From: Paenibacillus eucommiae
GTDB lineage: Bacteria; Bacillota; Bacilli; Paenibacillales; NBRC-103111
Direction of reading: 5' to 3'
Assembly: GCF_017874215.1 (NCBI RefSeq)
Contig: NZ_JAGGLB010000003.1
Coordinates: forward strand, 1-64,000
Length of the DNA: 64,000 nt
The translations under genes were made by a program, and so were the position numbers. Shown here in pieces: positions 51,606 to 61,107 of the stretch (positions are counted from its first letter, which is position 1; every line of letters begins with the position of its first letter). The notes below the pieces were generated by a model. That model saw only the letters and a program-made list of their open reading frames with translations. It was not told where the DNA came from and did no database searches.

Positions 51606-51830
51606 CTTACATTTAGTGGATGATAATATTCAACTAAAAAGCGTACGCTCAAAACGTCCTAATTCCCGAAGCGCCAAAGCTAGCTCGTTCTGACGTGGGT
51701 AACTGCCGGAATCTCAAGCATCTGAGAGGCGGTAATGGTTACGCAAATAGTTTTTCCATTGAAACCTCCGTATCTTTTTACGGTCTTGGTTCGTTTACAA
51801 AGAGAATTTAAGAAAATACGAGGTGATATC

Positions 51831-52037
51831 ATGTTAGCAAGCTTACAAGGCAAGGAAGTAACTATTCATTTCATAGATGGGACAAATGTATGCGACGGGG
51901 TATTGGATCAGATTGATGACAAGTTCGTTAAATACCTTACGCAATATCAGACTCTGTTTATTCCTATTACGTCAATTCGCACCGTTTCCATTGACATTAA
52001 AGAACGGCAACGCTTAAGAGTTGGATTCGCCCCATGA
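51831..52037 (+). CDS. Small Sm-like/DUF2642-like protein, 68 residues
   Basis: ATG 51831 preceded by CGAGGTGATATC. MLASLQGKEVTIHFIDGTNV, CDGVLDQIDDKFVKYL and LFIPITSIRTVSI form five short strands as in Sm/SH3-like barrels (LxGKxVxVxxxDGxxxxGxLxxIxxDxV). Possibly RNA or protein binding; DUF2642 proteins are uncharacterised. The start at 51735 has no ribosome site. Confidence 0.75.
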   Translation: MLASLQGKEVTIHFIDGTNVCDGVLDQIDDKFVKYLTQYQTLFIPITSIRTVSIDIKERQRLRVGFAP

Positions 52038-52107
52038 TCTTGTTATAGCATTTGAGGAATTTAATATTATTTTATGTATAAATTTCATTTTACGGAGGCC
52101 CGATATT

Positions 52108-52773
52108 ATGGAAATTTCAAAGGGAGTAGAAATGCTTCATCTAGATTTTCATGGGAATATTATTCACCCAATTCTTTTGTGGGATCGAGAAATGGCTGTT
52201 TTAATAGACACAGGATTCCCAGGGCAAATTGAAGATTTGCGTGTGGCAATGGAAACGGCAGGAGTGTCATTCGACAAACTAAAAGTTGTGATTTTGACGC
52301 ATCAGGATGTGGATCATATAGGCAGTCTTCCTGAGATTTTGCAGGAGTGTGGCCATAATATTAAAGTATATGCACACGAACTGGATAAGCCATATATCCA
52401 GGGGGAGATCCCTCTTTTAAAAGATGGTCACCTTGAGAATCCCCCGAAGGGCAAAGTGGACGATACTTTAATAGATGGTCAGGAGCTGCCGTTTTGCAGC
52501 AGGATTCGCGTCATCCATACGCCTGGGCATACTCCTGGTCATATCAGCCTTTATTTAAGACAAAGTAAGACTCTTATTGCCGGGGATTCGATGTACAGTG
52601 TAAACGGAATTCTCGGGGGAATTCATGTCCCGACCACACCAGATATGAATGCAGCCCGTCTCTCATTGAAAAAGTATTTAGATCTCGATATTGCATCCGT
52701 GGTTTGTTATCACGGGGGATTAAGTAATGTAAATGTTAATGATCAGATATTAGGACTTAGCCAGGGATTATAA
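52108..52773 (+). CDS. MBL-fold metallo-hydrolase
   Basis: ATG 52108 after GGAGGCCC. 221 residues. Metal motif VVILTHQDVDHIGSLPE (HxxDxDH form), second His in RVIHTPGHTPGHISLY, Asp in LIAGDSMY and last His in VVCYHGG. No zinc ligand is missing except the usual HxH replaced by HQD, as in a known subgroup. Substrate unknown. 70 bases after the Sm-like gene. Confidence 0.9.
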   Translation: MEISKGVEMLHLDFHGNIIHPILLWDREMAVLIDTGFPGQIEDLRVAMETAGVSFDKLKVVILTHQDVDHIGSLPEILQECGHNIKVYAHELDKPYIQGEIPLLKDGHLENPPKGKVDDTLIDGQELPFCSRIRVIHTPGHTPGHISLYLRQSKTLIAGDSMYSVNGILGGIHVPTTPDMNAARLSLKKYLDLDIASVVCYHGGLSNVNVNDQILGLSQGL

Positions 52774-52907
52774 AGTTAAAGTATCAGCAAATTATCTTTT
52801 CCATCAAGTGAGTCTTTGCTCAGTTATGTTACTGCGGGTGAGAAACATACGGAATATGTCTTGTCGACGGTTTCTCACAAACATGGAGAAGGAAACAATG
52901 AGTTACT

Positions 52908-52991
52908 TCACTATCCTGCCCGTTAGCGTAACAACAGGCCGCCGCGGCAGCCTGTTGTTTAATGTTGAACTATCGTTTCCCGGTAGCTCAA
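52908..52991 (+). repeat. Intergenic repeat, full copy 17
   Basis: Near-identical to copy 11 over CTATCCTGCCCGTTAGCGTA and the CAACAGGC-GCGGCAGCCTGTTG hairpin; the right end is GAACTATCGTTTCCCGGTAG. Abuts the stop codon of the Nudix gene at 52992. Confidence 0.9.
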
Positions 52992-53480
52992 TTAAATTCT
53001 TTTTACAGATTCCTTTATTGTTATTTTTTCGTCTTGATCATATATTTCATAAATTTCAAAAGTACCTGCTTCAAAAAATAATGGAAATCTTCTCTTGAAC
53101 CAGGATTGCATGGGATAATTTAATGCTTCGTTAATCGCTACCCATTTTAATTCTCCTTCAGGAGGGTTTTTTAGTAATTCTCCTTCAAATGAAGTGGCCA
53201 GATAATTAAAAACCATATATCTAAAGTTTTGTTTCGGATCTACATACTCATCTATCCCTTTATAAACTAGATCAGTTATTCTTAAGCCTGTTTCTTCCCA
53301 AACCTCTCGTATTGCACCTTCAGTTAAACTCTCGGGAAAGTCTATTTTCCCCCCAGGACCAATCCAACCAGGAAAACCAAGCTTATTGGGACGGTTCACT
53401 AATAGTACTTTATCGTTGTACTTCACTAAACACATTGTATAAAGTACAACCTTAATGTCATTCGATTCCTCTGTTATCAT
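52992..53480 (-). CDS. Nudix hydrolase (MutT/8-oxo-dGTPase-like)
   Basis: ATG 53480 after AAGGAG; the 53525 start is upstream of the ribosome site. 162 residues. VLLVNRPNKLGFPGWIGPGG precedes the Nudix box GGKIDFPESLTEGAIREVWE and ETGL. WVAINEALNYP downstream resembles MutT-like enzymes. Cleaves an oxidised nucleotide or similar pyrophosphate. Confidence 0.9.
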   Translation of the reverse strand: MITEESNDIKVVLYTMCLVKYNDKVLLVNRPNKLGFPGWIGPGGKIDFPESLTEGAIREVWEETGLRITDLVYKGIDEYVDPKQNFRYMVFNYLATSFEGELLKNPPEGELKWVAINEALNYPMQSWFKRRFPLFFEAGTFEIYEIYDQDEKITIKESVKRI

Positions 53481-53544
53481 TGAAAAATCTCCTTCTTGAT
53501 GAAATCTTACAAAATCACAATGCATTAAAAGAATTCGATAACTG

Positions 53545-53634
53545 GTTAAATTATCCTGCCCGTTAGCGCAACGAAGGCTACCATTTGTTATGGCAGCCCT
53601 TTTAGCATTGAATTATCATTTCGGTAGCGTAACA
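53545..53634 (+). repeat. Intergenic repeat, diverged full copy 18
   Basis: AAATTATCCTGCCCGTTAGC, a GGCTACCATTTGTTATGGCAGCC hairpin centre, and GAATTATCATTTCGGTAGCG at the right. The right end is 40 bases from the next gene. Confidence 0.8.
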
Positions 53635-53674
53635 ATTAATATTGAAATCACCTGAAAAAAAGTCAGATGCAATC

Positions 53675-53999
53675 TTACCCCATTGATTCAGCTAGTTGTA
53701 TCATCTCATCTTTCGTTAAACTAAAGCTATCCATCTTTATATAAGTACCTTCTTGAATCCAACATAAAAAACCACCATTCTCCCCCCTAGTTTTCCACCA
53801 TGGACTAAATCGCCCCAAATGATTATTAATAAATACCTTTTCTACAATATAATCAGGACTCGTTGATTCTTTCTCAAGAATGGTGTATCTCGTTGCTTTA
53901 AACTGTTGGATACCAAGCATAAACTCAGCATCTTGATAAAAATAATGTAGTCGAATATCCAAAGAAAAGAACTACTATTAATATCAATTTTCTTTTCAT
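53675..53999 (-). pseudogene. DUF4367-like secreted protein, frameshifted
   Basis: ATG 53999 with GGGTGAG opens a clear signal peptide (MKRKLILIVVLFFGYSTTLF) that runs into TGA after 24 codons. In another frame homology continues, LGIQQFKATRYTILEKE, and ends with CWIQEGTYIKMDSFSLTKDE and MIQLAESMG, the C terminus of DUF4367 proteins. One or more lost bases near 53930-53945 explain the break; the mid portion may also be short. Confidence 0.65.
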
Positions 54000-54180
54000 T
54001 ATACTCACCCAAACCTAGTTTTCCTTTTATACCAATTACTATGCAACTATATCCGTTACTTCAATGAAAAAGAGGAACTGCCAAATAGCAAGCCCCTCCT
54101 CTATATTTTGTTCTTCAGACAATCCCAACATCAATTCATCACAAAATAAGAAACCGCATTGTATGATTCAAAATTGCTTC

Positions 54181-55173
54181 TCATTCCCAAAATGGCGTGC
54201 CTGTAAATAAAAACTCTTCCCCATTTGCATACCTGCCAAATTCACGAGCTGCAGACTTTTTCACATCAGTCGGTAGCCAATTGTTCGCTCCAGGCATACC
54301 GAGTGCATTTCTTATCACAACTAGCCGCAATGCAATAAATAATCCATCTATTTGTGCCACATAATCATTCGGTAGCGGAAAGTGCATTCCATACCAATCC
54401 ATGTAATGCTGTCTGGTATTGGGGTGAATAAAAAAGAATGTGATGGCCAAGTCAGTGAGAAAAAAACCGAATCCACTCGCGCCAAAGTCAATGGGATTGG
54501 CAACACCATTTACAAACACGATATTGGGAGGGACGATATCACCGTGCAATACGCCCCAAGTCAACTTATTTATAGGGAGTGTGTCAAGCAGGGACATTGC
54601 TCTTTCCCCAGCGGCTTCAAGTATCTGAACATCATGTGCATCTAATAATCCATCCCTCACCTGCTGCTTAAGCAAGTCCAGAGCAGTCTGTATACGTGCA
54701 CTATTAATCGTTGGACGGATAAAAGATGAAGGGGGCTGCCACTTACTGGCATGATGGTGCAAAGCTGCCGTCATTTCAGCGGTGGATTTCAATTCTTGTT
54801 CATTGGTAAAGTATGGATTTTGCTCGCCTGTCACCCAACTGAGCAACGTGCAATTCATATCGCCTACTTGCGTAACATACGACCCTTGCTGATTACGGTT
54901 TGGCACAGGAAGGGTCAGACTAGTATCACGATTAAGCGCATCCAGCCATACCAACTCAGAATCCAGCACATCTGGGCTCGTCCATATCTTTTCAAGCGTA
55001 CTGCTTTTAGATTCGTGAACACGAAGGCTGTATAATAACCCACGATTGTCTTCAATTTTGAAAACCGCAGCACCACTTTGAGCTAATGGCGATACGGATA
55101 CAACGTTTATATCGTACTGAGCAAGCGCATGCTGCGCAATGATTGCATTATCCATTCTGTTCATACTTTCCAT
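54181..55173 (-). CDS. Aminoglycoside-phosphotransferase-like kinase
   Basis: ATG 55173 after GGGGGCGA. 330 residues. Catalytic loop WGVLHGDIVPPNIVF (HGD-x4-N), Mg-binding PIDFGASGFGFF (DFG-like). N-lobe: SGAAVFKIEDNRGLLYSLRV. APH superfamily members phosphorylate antibiotics, choline or homoserine; which one is not readable. 40 bases after the MORN gene's stop, probably unrelated in transcription because the MORN gene lies on the same strand upstream. Confidence 0.85.
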   Translation of the reverse strand: MESMNRMDNAIIAQHALAQYDINVVSVSPLAQSGAAVFKIEDNRGLLYSLRVHESKSSTLEKIWTSPDVLDSELVWLDALNRDTSLTLPVPNRNQQGSYVTQVGDMNCTLLSWVTGEQNPYFTNEQELKSTAEMTAALHHHASKWQPPSSFIRPTINSARIQTALDLLKQQVRDGLLDAHDVQILEAAGERAMSLLDTLPINKLTWGVLHGDIVPPNIVFVNGVANPIDFGASGFGFFLTDLAITFFFIHPNTRQHYMDWYGMHFPLPNDYVAQIDGLFIALRLVVIRNALGMPGANNWLPTDVKKSAAREFGRYANGEEFLFTGTPFWE

Positions 55174-55213
55174 AGGAAATCGCCCCCTAACACTAAGGTA
55201 ATGATATGACACT

Positions 55214-56146
55214 TCAGGGGGAAGAGGTTCTTCCCCCTTTATGTAGTTGAAAAATTGTAACTTTGCCTTCTCTTAATTGGTCCTCAGTATAGATTAACTC
55301 CCCTAATGTCCAAAAACCCTTTTGTATGCTTCCATCAGAATAGGTTTTGACACCATATCCGTGCTCCAGATTATCCTGCCAGTTACCTTCAAATTTTGTT
55401 CCATCGTTCCATTCATAAGTCCCTTTTCCATGGAACAGACCTTCTTTCCATTCCCCTCGATAACAGTCGCCGTTAGCGTACTCCTTAATACCAAAACCGT
55501 ATTCGCTATCTTTGTACCATTGACCTTCATACTTAGTCCCATCTGACCAACGATACACACCCTTACCAGACTTCATCCCATTACTGATTTGCCCTTTATA
55601 AGTCTCATTTGCTTCCAATTCAATATAATATTCATCCTCATTACCATCTACCCAAATTCCTTCGACTATCTTATCTTCGATGTGAGTGATGGATTTTCTA
55701 TCATTAGTTTCGTTCTCGGCATTGGATAGGGAATGCAAGGTTGTAATTTGAGGTCTAAGCAGTAAAGGAGGAGGACTGAATTGGTCGTTAATGTAGGTTT
55801 TGATATACCATGAAGTTAAATCATAAATGTTAATCATAAGTTGATTCACTTTACTTGACTCCAATAACATGGCACTTTCTCTTGTATCAATAAACTCAAG
55901 TTGCTTCAAAGTAGACACTAAATGTTCTGGTAAGATTTCTATATTCAATATTGCTTGAAGGTTTAATAACGGCTCTGTATGTATTAGTTTAACCTGTTCA
56001 TTCATGAGGATCTTCTTAATGAGCAGCCTTCCTATTTCCTTCAAATGTCCCAAAGCAATACCCAGGTCGAAGCTTAATGCTCGATCTGCATCATCAGCTA
56101 AGATGTAGATATCCGGCATTTCTTTTTCAAATGCTTTAAAGTTCAT
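55214..56146 (-). CDS. MORN-repeat protein with helical N terminus
   Basis: 310 residues. N-terminal helical region (1-130) with DRALSFDLGIALGHLKEIGR recalls DUF4145-type domains. Residues 185-290 hold four or five MORN repeats (YKGQISNGMKSGKGVYRWSD; YEGQWYKDSEYGFGIKEY; YRGEWKEGLFHGKGTYEWND). No signal or membrane segment. MORN repeats bind lipids or proteins; role in bacteria unknown. 32 bases after the ABC exporter gene. Confidence 0.85.
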   Translation of the reverse strand: MNFKAFEKEMPDIYILADDADRALSFDLGIALGHLKEIGRLLIKKILMNEQVKLIHTEPLLNLQAILNIEILPEHLVSTLKQLEFIDTRESAMLLESSKVNQLMINIYDLTSWYIKTYINDQFSPPPLLLRPQITTLHSLSNAENETNDRKSITHIEDKIVEGIWVDGNEDEYYIELEANETYKGQISNGMKSGKGVYRWSDGTKYEGQWYKDSEYGFGIKEYANGDCYRGEWKEGLFHGKGTYEWNDGTKFEGNWQDNLEHGYGVKTYSDGSIQKGFWTLGELIYTEDQLREGKVTIFQLHKGGRTSSP

Positions 56147-56178
56147 TTTGCCTTGCCTCCTTTAACTTAAAGACAGTT

Positions 56179-58074
56179 TCAACAAACTCCAGAAATACCT
56201 TCAGACTTTTCCGCATAATATTGAGCCTGTGCGTTCCACAACTCAAAATATTTACCGCTTGAAATTTTAAGTAATTCAACATGTGTGCCTAATTGAACAA
56301 TCTGACCATCATGAAAAACAGCTATCTGATCACAAAACCGGCATGATGAAAGTCTATGTGAAATAAACAAAGCCGTCTTACTGCCAATCATTTCGTTGAA
56401 TTTTGAATACACTTCAAATTCAGAGATTGGGTCGAGGGCGGCGGTAGGCTCATCTAGCACAACAATCGGCGCATCCTTGTAGATGGCGCGTGCCAAGGCG
56501 ATCTTCTGTGCCTCACCGCCTGAAATGTCGACTCCGTCCTCTTCAAAGTTTTTATAAATGGATTGTCCTACATGTAATGGAAGTTCGCGTACTCTATCGG
56601 CAATTCCTGCTTTTTCAAGTGAGCGCCAAACTTTTTCTTCATCGTAGTCTTTCGATACCGCCACATTTTGCCCTATAGGAAAAGCAAGCAGCTGAAAATC
56701 TTGGAACACAACTGAAAAGAGATTTACGTAGGCGTTATAATCATATTTCTTTATATCCTTCCCATTAAGGGTTATGTATCCCGAACCCGGACTGTAAAGC
56801 CGGCAAAGCAATTTAATCATTGTTGATTTTCCAGAACCATTCATTCCTACTATAGCAGTTCGACTGTTTGATGATAGCTTTATTGTCAGGTTTTTCAGTG
56901 CATATTCTTCACAAGATGGATAACGGAAGCTGACGTCATGAAATTCAATCTCCCATCCTGCATCTGAGATGACAGGAATTTCTTTGCCTTCATGCATGTC
57001 TGAAGGTAAATCAATAAATTCATAAAGCAATTCAAGATAGTTATTGTTACTTCTTATTTTTGAAAGCGAGACCGACAGACTTCCCACTGCAGAAACAAGC
57101 CTGAATATTGCAGCATAACTTTGTGTAACACTTCCAATACTTATCGTACCTGAAAGAGCTTTGAGACCAATGAAAATATAAATAAAACCACCGATAAGAG
57201 CCGATATCGCCGAATTTAAGCTGAGATATTTTTGATTAAGACTGTATGTGCCATTCACTACATTTAACCAAGGCAATCGTCCCTTTGTAAGCACTTCATC
57301 TATAATAAGTTTCCGCTGATCAAATATTCGCACATCCTTACCTGCCTGATCATCTTCAAGGTAAAAATAATTATAGTATGCGATGTATCCATTAATTTTT
57401 GCTCCGTTTTGAAACAACTCAAATTCTTTCATTTTAGCTGATCTTGAATTTTTCACTGTAAGCACAATACAAAATATGATTCCTGCAATTAGCAGCAAGG
57501 AAAACCAAATCGAATTCACTGCGCCTGTAATACCGCTACCTGCAGCAGCAGTTGCTGTAATAGCGCCAGCTGATATCATGATGGCAATGATCACTGAAAT
57601 TGAACTTTCGACAATGGATGCTATATGTTCAATTATTGCTTTAACCCCTCCTCCCGCTGCATACATATTTCCCATGATTTTTTCCCGCAACTCTGTGCAC
57701 TTGGGATCTTCCAGCTTTGTAAAATCCATTGTTAGGGTTTTGTCATTAAGAAAGTTTTGAAATCTCGCCTCAAACATTTCGTTCATGATCATTATTTGTT
57801 TCGATACCCATTCAGCTATTACGGTCATCAGTAGTGTCCCACCGATCGTTACTCCTACATAGAAGGCAAGTAAATTTAGATTTCGATTGCCCAGCAATTC
57901 ATCAATGATTACAGCTAACATGTATATCGAAATGTAAGGAGTAATGGCGTTGAACATCGACTTTACAATCGACAGCTCTAAAAATCCCGGTGAAATCTGC
58001 CTGATAATCGTACATCCACGTTGTATGAAATGCAGATCTTGTTTTATACTTCTCCGATCGGCTTTGCTTATCAT
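56179..58074 (-). CDS. ABC exporter subunit B (membrane + ATPase)
   Basis: 631 residues. N-terminal six-segment exporter domain, then NBD: Walker A AIVGMNGSGKSTMIKLLC (about 418-435), Q-loop VVFQDFQLLAFP, signature VDISGGEAQKIALARAIYKD, Walker B APIVVLDEPTAALDP, H-loop ISHRLSS. Overlaps subunit A by 4 bases (ATGA). A heterodimeric type IV exporter as used for peptide or lipid export; both NBDs keep canonical residues. No precursor peptide gene found nearby. Confidence 0.92.
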   Translation of the reverse strand: MISKADRRSIKQDLHFIQRGCTIIRQISPGFLELSIVKSMFNAITPYISIYMLAVIIDELLGNRNLNLLAFYVGVTIGGTLLMTVIAEWVSKQIMIMNEMFEARFQNFLNDKTLTMDFTKLEDPKCTELREKIMGNMYAAGGGVKAIIEHIASIVESSISVIIAIMISAGAITATAAAGSGITGAVNSIWFSLLLIAGIIFCIVLTVKNSRSAKMKEFELFQNGAKINGYIAYYNYFYLEDDQAGKDVRIFDQRKLIIDEVLTKGRLPWLNVVNGTYSLNQKYLSLNSAISALIGGFIYIFIGLKALSGTISIGSVTQSYAAIFRLVSAVGSLSVSLSKIRSNNNYLELLYEFIDLPSDMHEGKEIPVISDAGWEIEFHDVSFRYPSCEEYALKNLTIKLSSNSRTAIVGMNGSGKSTMIKLLCRLYSPGSGYITLNGKDIKKYDYNAYVNLFSVVFQDFQLLAFPIGQNVAVSKDYDEEKVWRSLEKAGIADRVRELPLHVGQSIYKNFEEDGVDISGGEAQKIALARAIYKDAPIVVLDEPTAALDPISEFEVYSKFNEMIGSKTALFISHRLSSCRFCDQIAVFHDGQIVQLGTHVELLKISSGKYFELWNAQAQYYAEKSEGISGVC

Positions 58075-59903
58075 ATGGCTTCCTCCCCTACGCTGTTTTT
58101 ATAATACTGGCTTTGAATATCAAAAATTTCCTTATATTTTCCGCTGAGTGCCATAAGCTCATCATGTGTCCCGGTCTCCGCAATTTGTTTATCGTTGATA
58201 AGGATGATTCTGTCGCAAAAGCGTGTGGAAGAAAGCCTATGTGAAATAAAAATCGCTGTTTTGTTTTCTGTCAGTTCATCGTATTTGAGATACATATGAT
58301 TTTCAGCTATCGGATCCAGTGCTGCCGTCGGCTCGTCAAGTATAATCAGTGGAGCATCTTTGTAAAGCGCTCGCGCCAACATTAGTTTCTGGTTTTCTCC
58401 TCCTGAAAGTTCAACACCATGATCGGTCACTGAAGGTACAAGATTGGTGTCAAAACCATTTGGAAAGCTTTCAATTTTTCCTTTGATATCTGCTAGTTCC
58501 GTGCATTTATTAAGTTTTTTCCAGTCGATATCACTGTCAGAACAAAACGTAATATTTTTGGCAATACTCACAGGCAGCAAACAAACATTTTGATATACGG
58601 CAGTAATAAGGGAATAATATTCGTCTCTGTTAAATTCCTTTATATCTATTCCGTTCATAAGGACACGCCCTGAAACAGGTTCCAGAAGACCGCAAATCAG
58701 TTTAACTAATGTTGTCTTACCCGCTCCATTTGTGCCTACAACCGCAAGCTTCTCTCCTTTACGAATTTTCAAGTTTATATGGTCAAGAATAAGTTCATTA
58801 CTGCCTTCATAACTAAAACTGACATTTTCAAGAACAACTTCAACCGGCTCGCTTACAGGCGGAAGCGATGCCCCTTCATCCCTTCTCATCTTATCCATTG
58901 TATCTATGAAATACCGATAATCGTATACCTTATAATTTGCTGTTGAAAGTCTTCCAATTCTGCTTACGATTTGCTCAAGCCATTGTCCAAATCCGGTAAT
59001 GGCACCAAAGTAAAGCACAAATTCCCCAATAGAGATCTCATTATTAAGCATCTTCCATATAAGAAAAATATACGCACCTCCGTTTCGCACAAATAGTAAA
59101 AGAGCTTCAAACAGTACCTGCATAAAACGCTTCGATGCAATTTTTTTCTGCCAATTGTATTGCTCCTCCATAAAGAACTCAGACATACTGTTTATCCATG
59201 TCTTCATGTTATACATCCGTATATCTTTTGCAATAGAACTATCACTAGTACGACTTACAACATAATCAAGTTGACGATCCATTTTTGCCCGCTCATCTTT
59301 GGTATGGTGCTGCCATTTTTCTATATTTAAAACAAGGAGTACGTTAATAACATAACTCAATATAAGCAAAAGGATGATAACGGGGTTGAGCATGATAAGA
59401 ATGGTACAGTATGAAAAAAATCCAAAAATGTTTTTCATCAGTTCGATAAAATGCGGATAAAATGAAACCATATTAACGTTGATATTCCTGCTTAATGCCT
59501 GGTGGGATCGCTCAATGTTTGTTTTGCCTGCCGGGGAAGCGAAATGAGGATAATCCATATCAACAATTTTCCATGATTTTTTGATATAGAAATGCAAATT
59601 CCATATTCGAACAGAACCCATAAAAATGCTTTGTTCCATATAATAACTAACATACATCAGAACCATCATGGCAATCGTCAATAAGCTTAGTTGCATAACG
59701 AATTCATAAACCGGAACAGAATGCTCAATTGCGTCAAGCACAATTTTGGGGATCCATATGCCCAGGAAAGATACAGCAATATCTGAAGGAATTCTAATAA
59801 ACGGTACAAAAACTCCCTTTTTTTCAAAGTTCCACAGCTCACGAATCATAAATATCAAATTGCTAATAAAGCCGTATGTATGCTTTCGCTTTTCACTTTC
59901 CAT
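58071..59903 (-). CDS. ABC exporter subunit A (membrane + ATPase)
   Basis: 610 residues. Transmembrane domain residues 20-330. NBD: Walker A AVVGTNGAGKTTLVKLIC, signature VELSGGENQKLMLARALYKD, Walker B APLIILDEPTAALDP, H-loop FISHRLSSTRF. Good GAGGGAG ribosome site before ATG 59903. First gene of the exporter operon that may also include the MORN gene. Cargo unknown. Confidence 0.92.
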   Translation of the reverse strand: MESEKRKHTYGFISNLIFMIRELWNFEKKGVFVPFIRIPSDIAVSFLGIWIPKIVLDAIEHSVPVYEFVMQLSLLTIAMMVLMYVSYYMEQSIFMGSVRIWNLHFYIKKSWKIVDMDYPHFASPAGKTNIERSHQALSRNINVNMVSFYPHFIELMKNIFGFFSYCTILIMLNPVIILLLILSYVINVLLVLNIEKWQHHTKDERAKMDRQLDYVVSRTSDSSIAKDIRMYNMKTWINSMSEFFMEEQYNWQKKIASKRFMQVLFEALLLFVRNGGAYIFLIWKMLNNEISIGEFVLYFGAITGFGQWLEQIVSRIGRLSTANYKVYDYRYFIDTMDKMRRDEGASLPPVSEPVEVVLENVSFSYEGSNELILDHINLKIRKGEKLAVVGTNGAGKTTLVKLICGLLEPVSGRVLMNGIDIKEFNRDEYYSLITAVYQNVCLLPVSIAKNITFCSDSDIDWKKLNKCTELADIKGKIESFPNGFDTNLVPSVTDHGVELSGGENQKLMLARALYKDAPLIILDEPTAALDPIAENHMYLKYDELTENKTAIFISHRLSSTRFCDRIILINDKQIAETGTHDELMALSGKYKEIFDIQSQYYKNSVGEEAI

Positions 59904-60177
59904 ATTCTCCCTCTTTTCGTTTGTCGATTTCTTACTAAAGATAAGGGAAATTTCGGAAAAAGTATAGACTAATAATTTTCTTTCAGTTATAATAATATTA
60001 TGGATGACGAGGTCATCTGCGTTGTATTAAATCGTGTCAAAAACACACTTACAAATGAAATTGCAATGCCTTAGGCAGTGCATTTTTTTATTTTCCGTAA
60101 ACCCATAACCTTAGAAAAATACGATATTATTGCGAAATTATACCCACACATTGATTAACCACTAAATGGTAGAAAAA

Positions 60178-60236
60178 GAGTCGCCAACCCGGTAAAATGT
60201 TTGTACCCCTACACCATTTTACCGGGTTGGCGACTC
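60178..60236 (-). terminator. Very long perfect hairpin, terminator
   Basis: 22-bp perfect stem GAGTCGCCAACCCGGTAAAA TG with CATTTTACCGGGTTGGCGAC TC, plus an inner TGTA-CCCC-TACA. Followed on the minus strand by TTTTTC, downstream of the gene ending at 60323. Another short stem with TTTTTTT on the plus strand is at 60058-60085; the rest of the 420-base gap is AT-rich and empty. Confidence 0.8.
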
Positions 60237-60322
60237 CATGAAAAAATCTATCACATATCCGATTTATTCGCCTTGTTTGTTCAACTACAGTATCCAATAG
60301 TTTAAGTACATTCCTTCAAATG

Positions 60323-60967
60323 TTAATTAATACACCCCTTTTCAATAATATAGTTTTCATTGGAATTCTTTAAAACTAAATCGAAATTTCGATGATAGGG
60401 ATGCATAAATAAATCATATTGAATTCTGCGCTCTTCATGGGATTTTCTTAAATAATTTATATCTGTTCCTCTTTCAGTAACATCACGTATACCCCTTCTC
60501 ATCAGCTCAGTTTCCCCATCTGTATAAAAGTAAATTTTTAAGTCATACAAATTGAGATCTGTAAAGGCAACGGACATGCCTTCTACAATATTTATTTTGT
60601 TTTGTGAAGTGATCAACATACTCTTTGTAGAGTTCGTGCCTATAGTATAAAAATCTAAACCATCTCTCACCATATGAATGTCTCTCTCTAAAGCGGCTAT
60701 ATTATGAGCAGCAGGATGACAAGCTGTCATTTTCTCTTGATGTTGCTCATTCTTGTATTCATAGTTGATTAAAGTGTACTTCCTCAGATGTGAGCCGATA
60801 ATATAGGGGTCCGTATTGATATAATTGACATCGCCATGACCCAGAAGTTTTAAAAGATTATGAGCAAACGTTGTCTTTCCAGATGCACCATGACCCGAAA
60901 TCCCAATGGTGAATCTTTTATCCGCATTTCTACAGTAAGTGGCTATCTCATGTAAAATCCTGTCCAT
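60323..60967 (-). CDS. Uridine-kinase-like P-loop kinase
   Basis: 214 residues. Walker A TIGISGHGASGKTTFAHNLL (residues 20-39), YINTDPYIIGSH as acceptor-site motif (compare uridine kinase D-x-Y), AHNIAALERDIHMVRDG, NIVEGMSV and a closing RRGIRDVTERGTDINYL (lid R residues). Phosphoribulokinase/uridine kinase family; acceptor not certain. Single gene before the long terminator. Confidence 0.85.
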   Translation of the reverse strand: MDRILHEIATYCRNADKRFTIGISGHGASGKTTFAHNLLKLLGHGDVNYINTDPYIIGSHLRKYTLINYEYKNEQHQEKMTACHPAAHNIAALERDIHMVRDGLDFYTIGTNSTKSMLITSQNKINIVEGMSVAFTDLNLYDLKIYFYTDGETELMRRGIRDVTERGTDINYLRKSHEERRIQYDLFMHPYHRNFDLVLKNSNENYIIEKGCIN

Positions 60968-61025
60968 ATTTCCCCCATTTTCTTTATTTATATTAGATAT
61001 CCCATATATATTCCATAATACTGTT

Positions 61026-61107
61026 GTGTTATCCTGCCCGTTAGCGTAACGAAGTCCACCACTGCAGCCTGTTCTTTAATGTTGAGTTATCGTACCCGAT
61101 AGTTGAA
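61026..61107 (+). repeat. Intergenic repeat, diverged full copy 19
   Basis: GTTATCCTGCCCGTTAGCGT, then a CTGCAGCCTGTTC centre and TTGAGTTATCGTACCCGATA. It runs over the stop of the GNAT fragment (61087), so the repeat supplies its last codons. Confidence 0.8.

Noticed and set aside
55466..55482. CGCCGTTAGCGTACTCC inside the MORN gene
   Set aside because: Coding sequence for a MORN repeat; no flanking repeat structure.
60002..60073. 24-codon plus-strand ORF before a stem with seven T
   Set aside because: No ribosome site; composition and position do not support a real peptide, though the stem could terminate a small RNA.
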